Source: Tomocerus qinae (lineage: Eukaryota > Arthropoda > Collembola > Entomobryomorpha > Tomoceridae). From it: a stretch of DNA of 64,000 nucleotides. Where the stretch lies: the NCBI GenBank assembly GCA_020055645.1, contig CM034549.1:30091930-30155929 (forward strand), in the 5' to 3' direction. Both the position numbers and the translations under genes were made by a program. Shown in pieces: positions 23,281 through 35,295 of this stretch. The notes under the pieces are model-generated. The model worked only from the letters and a program-made list of their open reading frames with translations, had not been told where the DNA came from and made no database searches. The first letter of the stretch is position 1, and every line of letters starts with the position of its first letter.

Positions 23281-26200
23281 TTATTTACGATTGCAACATT
23301 GGCAAGTAATTATTCTTCTCAACAAAGAAACATCAGCTCTCCTTTCCGGGTATTGTAGCCTAGCAAAAGATAAAAAGACTTCTTCCAGCGTTGTTTGAGA
23401 CACAGAATATTCTTCAATGTAGTCGACAAAGTTGGATTTCAATTTTTCCATTGTTTCAAATAACATATCCCATGCCAGTGCAGTATTGTATATTTGATAT
23501 TGAAGAATATTCTGTCATAAAAAGGAAATGCGCAAAGTAAATTAAGAATTAGCTTAAATAAGTGCCTCGACGATATGCATACGGTTTCAACATTTTCAGA
23601 ATATACATTTCATGTAGGTCATAGATACTCAGGAATTTGTGATACAATAGATCTTAAGAATATCGTATGAATATATTGAAAATGATTAAGGATGATAATT
23701 TGGATTAACTCACCTGATGTTGATCTTTCAAAGTACATGGATTGAATATTTTAGTTATTTGGTCATGCAGCGAATTTAATCGCCTATCGTCTGTGACTTG
23801 CAAAAATTTAAGCTTGATTGTAAGACAGAACCCTTGGGCGAATTTCGATTTGAGATGTTCTACACCTCCGATGCACTGCAACTCCCCGTTTACCATGATA
23901 CCCAATCGGGAACATAGAGCTTCACATTCTTCCATGCTGATAACAATTAAAGGTTAACATTAACCAAAAACCAATTTAGTTAAGGAAATAGTAACATCGA
24001 TTTGATAAAAAGTATTAAGTATTCGCAAGGAAAAAATTTTAATGCTAATTTATATCATAAATAGTTTCGTTCTTTAATACAGACCTATGTGATGTGAGTA
24101 TTATGGCTTGTCCAGCTCGTTTAGATGAAGCAATACTTGCCCATAATTCACGTCTGGCAACAGGATCAACTAGAATATGATTATAAAAATGTTTTAACCC
24201 TAGTCTTATTGATCCATGCATGATTCCTATTTGCCCATAGTCTGGGGCGCATTGAGAATTTTTGAAAGTTGGTATCGCCGAATCAGATACGGACGATCGC
24301 ATCCATAAAAATGTTTACGTGATATTGATAGTCTTTAATTTCAATATTTTACCCCCAGTGGTCGGTTCATCCAGCATCAGAACTGGAGGATCTCCTACCA
24401 TGGCCATTGCTGCGCTTAGTCTACGTTTCATCCCTCCACTGTATTTCTCACATTGGATATCAGCATTTTCCATCAAACCTAGATAAACGATTTCGTTTCA
24501 AAGTTCCAAATGAATGTTTATTTAGTAATATGGTGATGTGATTTGTTTCAAGAAATTGGATAATAGTGCTAAATAATTCACATTCATATAAAACTTGCCT
24601 AATTTGGTCAACCATTTGTTAGCTTCTGCTTTGACGTGTTTTCGAGGAATACCCCGAAGCCTTGAAAATAATTCCAGCATTTCTCTTCCAGTCAAAACAC
24701 CAATGATCCCATCAAATTGTGGACAGTAGCCAATTTTAGAAAGAAAATCTTTATGGTTATCTTTCAACGTTTTCATCATGGCATAAGCATTTCCATCTGA
24801 AACGATTTCATCTCCCGTGAGCATTCGGAATGTTGTTGTTTTTCCAGCACCATTAACTATTGGGATTAGAAATTATCAATGTTAATATTGTACATGCCTT
24901 CATCGATTAAGTGGACACACTTTAAGTCATTTGGTCGCTGTAGTGTATTATGGTTTACCACTGGAATCAAACTTTATTATCGTTTTTATAATTTACTAAC
25001 CTCCCAGCAGCCCAAAACATTCTCCATAATGAACTCCAAAAGTTAATTTTGAAACAGCAGAAAAGACTCCAAAACTTTTGCAGATGTTATCTACAACAAT
25101 AGCATCTTCAAAAACACGACCTTAAAAACAAATTGGTAACATAACATCTTTTATTTAGCTTGTAAAAATATGCATGAGCAATAACTAATCTTTATCTAAC
25201 TATTTATTTATATACCTGATGTTATCAAAGTACGCACTCTTTCAGCTTCAGCTTTCACATCTTCATCATTAGAAAAGCGAAAAAACTGTAAATTTTCTGC
25301 CTGGAATAAAGCATTTTGGAGTTTTCGGAATAATCCATATTCAATGGCAATTAATATGAATTTGTACACTAAAGCCATTATAAACATGCACATCAATTCT
25401 GGCGCAATTCCCATTTGATCATCAACATAATCATACCATTTAATATAAGGCTCTGGTTCAAAACAGTATCCAGTGAGGGTTTTACAGTTATCTACAATGA
25501 GAAACGATGATAATTATAATTTCAACACTAAAACACTTTCCTTGACCATTTTTCAAAAGTAGCCAAAAATTAACACTTTCAATTTAGCATTAAATCTTAC
25601 CACAACACTGTTGTAATAACCTCGCCCCTGGAATAATTGATATTTCAGGACTGCAGACAATATCCTGGTAGTCTTCTTTAATGATATTGCACTTGCTATT
25701 AATTGCCGAAGTTTTAGTAAAACTCATTGTTGTGGTTGCTGCTCCATATGTAGGAAATAATCGTCCAAACCAAGCAATTATATTTGCTATCTCTTTTTTA
25801 TCACTGGTATGAAGTCCGTAAACGACAAGATTCACTATCATACCTAAAATATGGCAAAGACATAAGAAATCACTTTAGGGAGAAAGTGTAGATTGCCCGA
25901 TTTCCCTCCAGTCCCGTATAAAATTAAGTATTCATAATAATAGAATAAAAGTTAGACTTGCCCGTTAGAATATGCAAAATTGTGACTAGAGTAAATCCTC
26001 CGGGAACTGACGACATCAATAAACTCAACAAATACGAAAATGATATGGCTTCGAATCCGTAGACAAATAAAATCAAAAATGCAACCCCTATGTATAAAAC
26101 AGAAAAGGAGTTTTAAAGAAAATTTACTATTGCAACAGTTTAAATAGTCATCTAATCTTATCTCACCTGCTCCTCCATTATTTGTAAAAGCTTGATATTC

Positions 26201-29200
26201 TTCGAAAATGGGAAAGCAAGCAGTCATGAAACAAATGAGGATTATCATGAAGAGAAAGTCCCACACGAAGGACGCTCCCCAGTAGATAATTGGACTCGTA
26301 CCGGTCATCAATTGAACCTGTTTTGCCTGAAAAAATAATGAATTATCAGAATTTAGAATTTATTTAGAATTTAGAATTATTAAATAGCCTTTTTGCAGTT
26401 TGCATAACAATGTATAGAGAGATTTCAAAGGTAATTGACATTGTACCTTCACTTTCTCTTTGATAACTCAACGAAAACTTTCACCAGACCAAAAAAATCG
26501 TTAGAAACTGAAATTCTGGTGAAAGGCCGGTGAAAGCTGTATATTGATTTAGCATACAGAAAGTGAAAGTCCTATACCAAGCACCTATGGAATCATATCA
26601 TGGGTACCTTGCATTGTCTTTCCTCAATTGGAAAGACAATATAACTTGCAGCTAAGAGTGCTAAGCCTATTGGCATAAAAACAGCGAATAATATCGGAAT
26701 GGTTTCAACAAACTGGGGATTCGGATTAGCCACATCCCATAGTTGCTGTAATCCACTCTTCAAAGGGTGATTTGTCACTTCGATGGAATATTGCTTTTCT
26801 TGATCCAAATTTTTCAGCATGGTGTTGCTTAATAAATTTATGGATAAAGGGGTAGCATGAAGTGGGATTGTAGACAGCATTGCCTTGATATTTTCTGAGT
26901 TCATTTCTGCAGCTATGATGTAGCGTTCCCGGAATAACCCTATGTCCTTAGTAGCGATATCTAACAAGCTTTGTGACACATTTGAAGCAAGTTTTGCCGA
27001 TGGACCCACAACGGACGCGTAAATATCGCCAATATCCTGAGTAAATGACAATGTACTAAATAAAAATGGATTTAAAACAAATAGAATTAATTTTAAATGT
27101 AAATACTTCTGAATCCGGATCAGTAGAATACAGAGTTATCGAATCTTTGTAATCTGCTAGCTGAATTGTCAGAGGAGGCCTTTCTTTTCTCGGTGTTAGA
27201 ACAGAATTGCTTATTAATATAGCTGCTATTACGAGGAGCACGGGGAATACAAACTGTAAAACAAAAATTGAAATTTTACACTTGTCGGGAACATTTTCAG
27301 GTGAAATCGTTTTATGTACCTGGCTAATAAATAATCTTCGCTTTCTAAAGGTGTAGGTGAACTTTTTCAGAAAAAGAGCATAAAATTGCTGTGTAATTAA
27401 ACCAACTCCTTCTATCCTTCCGTCTTGAAGATCTATGCATTTAGTGGTGAAAATCAAAAAATTATTAAATGTAAATTTTAAGTAAATTATGTACGAAATA
27501 GATCACATACTGTCTCTACTGCCCCAGCTCTCGGTGTCATTTAATCCGCTGGCATGGCTCTCAGTTTTTTTAAGATGATGCAGTTCGCCAACTCTGTTCA
27601 AGATAATTCGCAAGCTTAGTAGATGAAAAGGCTATTGTTTTTAATTTAGCTTACTTGACGAAAACTTCATCCATTGTAGTCAGAGAAAGTCCAATAGTCT
27701 GAATACCCAAGTCATGTTTAGTTGCGTTCAATTCAGAAAATAAGGCAGGATACGATGATTGGACATGCCCTTCTGCTGGAATTGTAAATGTTAACTCCGG
27801 CCCATTCTGCATTTTCAACTCTGCACTTTCAATGTGCCGTTGTATAGTAGTCAAAATTCGACTCGTACTTGAATCCGATGATGTTACCATTTTTAAAGAG
27901 TAGCCAGTTCCTATTGTTATTAAAAAAGACAATAATTATTGTTATAGCTAGGCGGACAACATAAACTTTAAAATGGTTATTTTAGCAGACTATAAATACA
28001 TATTATACAAACCGTAAAACTTTTTCAAAAACATGGGACTTCCACAACATTGTAACTTTCCATCAGCCATAATGGCTATTCTATCGCCCAAACAGTCCGC
28101 TTCCTCCAGAAAATGCGTGGTCAACAGTATTGTCCTATGCCCTCTCATTTCCTTTGAAATACAAAAACTTTTTATTTTTACACTAAAAACTTTACCAGAA
28201 TATTTTATAGAAAATATGAAATTAAAAGTTTACCAAGAGGATATCCCACAAAGCCCTCCTACTCTCTATATCCATACCTGATGTTGGTTCATCGAGAATT
28301 ACTACCTAATAAAAACAGAACAAAGCATTGTGTTTTCGTTTTCCAATAGTCATTGTTAGAAATAGGAGGTAAAAGGTAGTAACTGCCTAAAATGAATTTC
28401 TCACCTTCGTTCCTCCAATTAATGCGCAACCCAAACAAAGTTTTCTCTTCTGTCCCCCAGAAAGGGAAACTGATAACGTATGTTTTTTGTCTGTTAGCTG
28501 AAGTTTCGTCATGATTTCTAGAGTTTCTTCTCCAGCAGCTTTTATAGTCAACCCTTTAAGCTGTATGTAATAATCGGCAGTAATTAAACTTTCTTATCAC
28601 TTGTGTATGTAGCCATATTGTTGTCTTACCAGTCCAAAAAATTTCAAATGCTCTTCAACAGTCAATTTATTAAATAGCATATTGTGTTGTGGACATAGCC
28701 CTAAATTTTCTCGAACTTTGTCCATTTCATTTTTAATATCAAATCCATTCACAAAAGCAGTTCCACTTGTAGCCGAGTACATTCCTGAATGGACACAGAT
28801 TGCGAAAATAAGTTTCAGTTTGGTTATTATTGTGAATTTGCATATTCATTTACACATCGTTCGTAATCGCAACTGTACCCGTTAGTATGGACATTGTGGT
28901 CGTTTTCCCAGCCCCGTTGTGTCCTTTGTAAGAAATCAAAAAATCACATTTGTTACTTTTCCATTTTTGAAGAATTTTTAATTTAATTCCGCGTATAACA
29001 GTTACAAATTTCGGAACAACAAAAATATTGAAAAAATATTGTTTACGCTAAAAATTCATCAAACGAATGAGTAAAACATTTACAAAATGATAATTTTTGG
29101 TACCAAGCAATGCAGTAATTTGTCCATCGTACATTTTCATAGTGACATCATCGACTGCAACCTTCTTGCCAAATACTTTTCGGAGATTGGACACTTGTAT

Positions 29201-31535
29201 TCCTATCTTCAAGTCTGAAGGTTCCTCTTCAAATCCGGGTTTATTGGCTGTAAGATCATTTAGACCACTAGGGGATACATCAGTCTCATCCTTTTTTGAC
29301 GTACATCCCCATTCACTTTTCTGTGTATACAAAATCAATCACTTAACATTAGATTACAGAATGTAACAAAGTAACCAATAGTGTTAACTAAAGGTAATTT
29401 ACCTGGAAGATGTAATACCAAGGTTTGCGCAAACCATATTTCGACGGTAATATATTTTCAAAGTATATGGTCAGACTAATATAAAATATCGTGCTAACTA
29501 TGAACATTAGGCATGTATGCCACAAACAGAGGCTGTCCAGAGTGCTAACATTTCTTCCGATATTGTTCCACTGGAGACCAACACCTGCGTATGAAAGTAT
29601 TGCAATTACTATTTGAATAAAAGCTATATAAAAAATCTTTGGACACAAAAATGTAATTGACTAAAGACTAATAGACTATAAATGGTGCATATTTGCAGAT
29701 TCTAAAAATCTTCATAATTTCATACCTTGTCCTTCATATCCGCTCATGATTTTGATGGAGTAATACAGTCCCATGTTCGGGAGAATTGAAATAACTAATT
29801 TTGTAGCTAGATTTAGAGATTGATAGTTCGGTTCCAGTGGCAATGATAATGCGTAATAGCTAACAAGCCAAAGGACGACACCTACGGTAGTAGCTAATGT
29901 GGCTGCAAAAATTATCCAATCGTATTACAATTAAATACCAAACACAGGCTTAAATTAAAAGAATCTAATAAGATGGCTTACGTTTTTGAAAAAATGCAGA
30001 TACAAAGAAACAAGCTGATGACGCGGCTATAACATACAAGAATAGGACGACCCAAAGAACCGTTGGGTCACTATATTCGATTACAGCCCCTGCATCCGAA
30101 TTAAACGGAATGAAAAATAACAGTACGACAATTGTCACACTGAAGATGAGAACTATCAATGAGTTTATCATCCAACCGACCCAGTGCAGCCAATTCGGTA
30201 GTCCCATCATTTTCATTAGTTCCTGTATGGAATAATTACATTTTGATCAAAATAATATATTTTGAATTAATTCTTGGCAATTGACTCACCTTTATTCCTG
30301 TTTCTTTCTCAGACACAACTCCGCGTAAAATTGAAGGCACCATGAAAATAAACCCTTGTACTAAAAATTGAGGTAGCAAATTACTGTAGAGATTTGTGAA
30401 GTCAAAATCACAATAAGGTGGATATGGAAATGCTTGAATGCTCATCTGGAACAAGAGAAGGGTATTAATTATACAGATTGATCAGATACAGTAATTGTTT
30501 ACGTTCTTTAAAATGGATTACATTGAAATCAGGTTCTTGGTTGGTTAAATGGCTCATAATGATTTTATCAAGAAGAATTTGCACTCCTGCGAATCCTGAC
30601 TGCCTATATCGGTCAGGTCCTCCTGTTATCAAGGACAATGATCTAAATTACATACAAGTTATATTTTGATACATTTTTCTTGAGATTGGGTATTTGTGAA
30701 TTGTCATTGAATCTTTTACTCCAATCAGGTCCAGGTGTAGGAAACCATGGCATGATTTCATCAGTATTGATCCGTAAATTGACGAATCGAAGTTTGTAGG
30801 CGACTTTATGGACATCATTATCGATATTTTCATAACCTTGAGAAAATATGACAGCAAACAGAAAACCAAGACGAGTCTCCCAGCTTTCTGATTCGATTTG
30901 AAAATTGTAGTTTTCCACATCCTTTTCTGTGTCGAAAGGCTTTAAAACAACTTAATCCAAAAGTTAAAATACAATTAATTAAAGTAATTGAAAATATCAT
31001 GAACATTGTAAGCTTATAACATTAGTGAAAGTCAAGGTCAAAGTTTACTATCTATCAAAGGTAAGCATCTATTTGCATTTGCATGCGTCTTCAAAGACAT
31101 GCTCAAATTCTTCATAATTTCATTAGTGACTGCAGTAGCTGGTGCATAAGGTACTGTAATCGTAGCGTTGGGTATCATCAAGTAGCAAATGTCTCCATAA
31201 GCATAATCAATCAAGTCCTGTCATTTTAAACATAAATATAACGGTATAAGTTATGATATTTATTATGAAATTAATTTGTGTATTATATAGTTATCAACCT
31301 TTTCCGTAAATTCAGGAAACGTTGTTATTGTTTCTTTGCAAAGAGTTCCAGAAGAATTTTCATCGAAGTTACCACCACCAATCTCTGCTTTCAGGTATGC
31401 CATCAAAATTGCGAAAATTGTTGGCAAAATAATTTCTAATGCTGTGACTACATAATGTCGTTTTCGGAAAATGAGGTTCTTCCAAGTCAGTAGTAGTATT
31501 CTTCGTAGAGTCACTCCACGGGAAGTTGACCCCAT
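23281..31535 (-). CDS. ABC transporter subfamily A, full-length (ABCA3-like)
   Basis: A predicted lipid-type ABC exporter with two membrane and two nucleotide-binding halves, split over many exons. The start [20 protein letters not shown] is followed by the first membrane helix. The start exon (31,299-31,535) follows a CAG acceptor just upstream of the ATG, so a 5' UTR intron is likely. NBD1: Walker [11 protein letters not shown] (near 28,878-28,922), Q-loop CPQHN, signature LSGGQKRKL (near 28,440-28,465), Walker [11 protein letters not shown] (near 28,280-28,306) and H-loop [14 protein letters not shown]2 spans about 27,457-25,208. NBD2: Walker A NGAGKTTT (near 24,820-24,855), [14 protein letters not shown] (near 24,415-24,445), [10 protein letters not shown] (near 24,360-24,385) and H-loop ILTSH. 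It ends at a stop at 23,281. All catalytic motifs are intact; subtype and substrate are not determinable. Individual exon ends were not all fixed. Confidence 0.93.
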
Positions 31536-32457
31536 GGCAAAAAATGCAAGATCTGAAAATCAGATCACTTGTTGCTGTTTTACAGGTGCCAATCATATAC
31601 TATGTTTCATTTACAAACTAATGAATGTACATCTGCATAGATAACAAGAATGAATTAGGAAATCAATACCCTAACTGCGTGATCACTACTTGGTATCAGG
31701 AGATAAAAACACAAAGATAAATAAAACACACAATATTACGATTAGTGGGAGAGCAACAAAGTAATTCTCTGAAATTGTTCCGGCTGGCTCATTTATAAAA
31801 TCAGGACTGGGCACACGGCCATTAATCGATATGCCAAATCTACTATAACTAAATCAGACTCTTTCAGCACAGAACCAGAGAATTCTGCCCCCACCATAAT
31901 TATCACAATGATATCATTCGCTATAAGTGTTACCTTGCGTAATTGTGCATATAATGTCCAGTTCAATCAAATATGTTTGCAATCTAAATAGATGTTTGGC
32001 ATAAAGTAACTTGATACGAGATATACGGAATGGGGATTGTAGATACAAAATACCAGCTATCTGAATACATCGTTCACCTACGTCATAATAATAAATCCTG
32101 TGTGCCGTATCAGTCGTTTTACAACAGAAATTACTTTGGCATTGTCGTCACTTTGGTCAACATTAGCTCAACAATTATTCACTACGCGGCGACATTACCC
32201 GAAAAGACAAATATTGGATCCTATTACACACAAATACATGGACGATAAGGTCTTTATCATGTTCAGATAAATCTCTAAATTGCTGCAAAAGCCAATTCGT
32301 CTATACAAGCTCATTTATTCCCTAAATTATTAGAAAGAAGTCTCATAAGAATAAGACAGTTTAAAAAATTCCACTGTAATAATTAATGCAAATTCATACG
32401 AAATAGGGCAAATTCAGCCGATTTTTGCCGACTTAGAAAATATGTCAATATTAACTA
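31536..32457. other. 5' flank of the ABCA gene, no gene seen
   Basis: This is probably 5' UTR exon and promoter of the ABCA gene plus spacer. A plus-strand open frame at 32,030-32,248 has no recognisable features. Confidence 0.4.
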
Positions 32458-32887
32458 TCACTTTCCATGAGGCATTGAGAGTAACAACGATGTCTTAGAG
32501 TCTATAATATGGCAGGTATGCATTATAAGATAATATTTATTCTTAACAAGTAATGTCTCTAATGTATAATTCGAAATTTCACTAAAATTCGTCAATTCTG
32601 CTTCTGCTGCTCTTTCGACACCCGTAGTTGGATCCTCGTTTGCCAACCTGTCAGTGTTCTGTTTAATTTGTGTGTATAAAATACAGCCTTTTAAAGATAT
32701 GCCAATGTAATGCATAATTCCATCGTTTATTGTGGACACTGCATGGACAGATGCTGATAAGCTTATACTTGTCGTCCTTACACAATATGTGTCAAGTTGA
32801 AGGTCCGTCCTTATCTTCCACTTCACTATCTTATTATGATTTGCAATAACATTATATCCTTTTACTCTGCTTTCAATCCAACTTCAT
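32458..32887 (-). other. Open frame of unknown status
   Basis: A stop-to-stop frame of about 143 codons runs WIESRVKGYNVI at the left, TDLQLDTYCVRTTSISLSAS in the middle, and ends at a stop at 32,458. It has no ATG near its start. The composition is reasonable for protein, but I recognise no domain. It could be an exon of an unidentified gene, a relic of a mobile element, or chance. Confidence 0.2.
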
Positions 32888-33071
32888 TTTACTCTACTAA
32901 TGCTATCTATCTGTATCTGAAATTACATGTATTGAATTGCAAATTGTTATTCTGATGATAAAATTATCATTGCCATTTTCTGTCCTGTTTGGTAGAAGCA
33001 AATAAATAATATTAAAGGAAGAACTATTTTCCTAGTTATGCGTGATTATGCTAAGTAAAATCATTACATTT

Positions 33072-34172
33072 TCACAAAAACCGATATACAATTTTAATAC
33101 AGATTATTAGTAATGGGGTAGGAAGGAGCAAAGAACTTTCCCCACTTGGTACACATTTCTTTGCACTTTCAGGAGAGTAACCTTTTTGACATGCACATTT
33201 TCCCATTGAACAAAAAGCATTCGGAACACATTTTAAGATCCTCGAAGATTGTTTTCCCTCATGTCCATTATTAGCCTCTTCCATCTGGGTCATATTTTTT
33301 GAAATATTTTCCTCCAGTTCACATGGCTGGCCAATTAATCCCAGTCCAGGGTTGGGTGTCGTGGTTGTAGTTACTTGAGTTGTTGTATCTGTAGCTATGA
33401 TCTCGGTAGTACTGGTGAAAGTTTGCCTTGATGTAGCAACCGTAGAAGGAGCAGTGCCCGTAGGACTTATTCCATCCCAAACGCAAAGTTTATTTCCATC
33501 GGGGTCAAATCCTTCACGACATTTGCAGTATCCTACCAAAGGGTTATCAGCAATACAATCCGCATTGTCGACACAGTCTTTTATCACTCCCCCAATTGGT
33601 CTTAAGAAACAAGCAGTGTCCACAAGACTTTTACACGATTGAGATATCTCGTCATAAATCATGTCTTCTTGGTCAACACAAACGCAAGTATTCCCTATAC
33701 AAGTCATTCCAGTTCCACATTGGTCATTAGAGCTACAACTCGGCGGCTGTAGACTTACTGCTGTACATTTACCTTCGTTATTAATTGTATAGCCGTCAGA
33801 GCATTTGCATATTGGTGATAATTGTTCGCTTTTATCGTGGATATAAGGTTCGATTACACACTCAGCTCCGAATGTACAAGGAATATCTGCAATATTACCG
33901 ATTCCAGTGAATTCGCCACATACTGCACTAGCCCGTCTTACACAATTCCCGGTTTGCCAATCAAAAAATGTAGTTACACCGTTGATACACGCACATCTGC
34001 TGTTTTCACCACATATCAGTCCGACAGAGATATCACAAAATAGATTACTTGATTCGTCGCACGTTTCGTTAAAACTTAATGATATCCTGATGTACTTTTC
34101 AGCTTTATTTTGTGGTATAGAGGAGACAAAAGTCACGAAAAGAATTAAATTCTTAACTAAATCAATATTCAT
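33072..34172 (-). CDS. Cysteine-rich secreted/GPI-like protein with EB/EGF-type repeats
   Basis: Intronless, 366 residues from the ATG at 34,172; the open frame extends upstream only through a GTG. The N terminus MNIDLVKNLILFVTFVSSIP is a signal peptide. About five cysteine modules follow, with motifs such as CGENSRCACINGVTTF, CKCSDGYTI, CTGNTCVC-like CIGNTCVC and CKCREGFDPDG, typical of arthropod EB/EGF-like extracellular proteins. A threonine-rich linker (STTEIIATDTTTQVTTTTTP) separates the last module (CSMGKCACQKGYSPES). The extreme C terminus is hydrophobic (PTPLLIICIKIVYRFL) after a small-residue SGESS site, suggesting GPI anchoring. Several N-glycosylation sequons occur. Ligand and role are unknown. 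Confidence 0.82.
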   Translation of the reverse strand: MNIDLVKNLILFVTFVSSIPQNKAEKYIRISLSFNETCDESSNLFCDISVGLICGENSRCACINGVTTFFDWQTGNCVRRASAVCGEFTGIGNIADIPCTFGAECVIEPYIHDKSEQLSPICKCSDGYTINNEGKCTAVSLQPPSCSSNDQCGTGMTCIGNTCVCVDQEDMIYDEISQSCKSLVDTACFLRPIGGVIKDCVDNADCIADNPLVGYCKCREGFDPDGNKLCVWDGISPTGTAPSTVATSRQTFTSTTEIIATDTTTQVTTTTTPNPGLGLIGQPCELEENISKNMTQMEEANNGHEGKQSSRILKCVPNAFCSMGKCACQKGYSPESAKKCVPSGESSLLLPTPLLIICIKIVYRFL

Positions 34173-35295
34173 GATGTTTTTAAAGATGAACACGTGATTT
34201 AAAAGTCTGTGCTGGGTCTATTGAAAGATTGAAGACGCTAGTCTAATAAAAGGCAGTACACAATACATTCTGGGAAGTTCATTAATATTAATAATTTGCA
34301 AGTACTATTCCATTCCAATCAATCCATAATCTGCGCTGGATGAATAAACGATAAAAAATGCTTAAAAAATAACAATGGGAGAACTTATGAATGTTATTTG
34401 TACAGTAATCGTGATTGTGTCTGTAATAGCAACATATGACAACTCCGCAGATTGTCGAGTGTCAATTATTGTCGATAACTGATTAAGATATCAATGATTG
34501 TAGTTTCGTTGCAATCAGCCTTGCTTTCACAACAGTTCTCCATGCTTTCTTGGTTCAGGCAGTAATGAAAGTCATGCGGCATCAAGTACTATATTATAAT
34601 GTACTTTGGTCATGCAAGGATTAATTTCAGTGAGTACTATTTTATCAACATTCACTGGTTTAAAATGACAGTATGCAATACAACTTTACCGTTAAATTCT
34701 TGCTCGTTTCAGTATATGCCTACCACAATTCATCGGTTCATGTTCGACAGTATCTAGTATACCCGAACTTAAAATGTATGTGCTCTACCTCTAAATAATA
34801 AACGTAGTTCTGAATTTTAGAGGGTAAGCAAAATAGTTCTTACATAAAGTTTTTAACCCTATGCATGCATCCGTACTGTGGAGCTCCTATAAGCCTTTGC
34901 GGGTATTTCCCGCACGAAGTTTCCCTTTTTTCTCCTATACTCAATTTTTCCCTGACTGACTAGACTTGTTGAAGAAATATGACATGACTCTTTGCTATCA
35001 TATTTAAGAATTTATTTCCTCATACGCTACTAAAAAGTTTTAAATGATATATCGTAAAGCAATCAATAAATGAATAAAGTACGAAAATATTTTATATTAT
35101 CTATCAGATTATTGTCCTACTACATGGTTATTATCAGGGTTATTAATTTGTTGAAAATGTATATTGAGTTATTAGGCCATTGTCATTGTGGTCAGTGCAT
35201 TCAATTTGTTTCGGTGCTTGTGGTGCACACATTTTATCTTGTTACTCAAACAGAAATGATATTTTATCTTTTTTCTGACCCTATTAATGGAATTA
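34173..35295. other. Intergenic, no gene seen
   Basis: This contains the 3' flank of the adenylyl cyclase gene and the promoter side of the cysteine-rich gene. A short palindrome GCGGGTATTTCCCGC lies near 34,898-34,912. No exon is recognisable. Confidence 0.5.

Noticed and set aside
34898-34912. GCGGGTATTTCCCGC hairpin as a terminator
   Set aside because: It is a short palindrome in eukaryotic intergenic DNA without a coupled gene end; most likely incidental.
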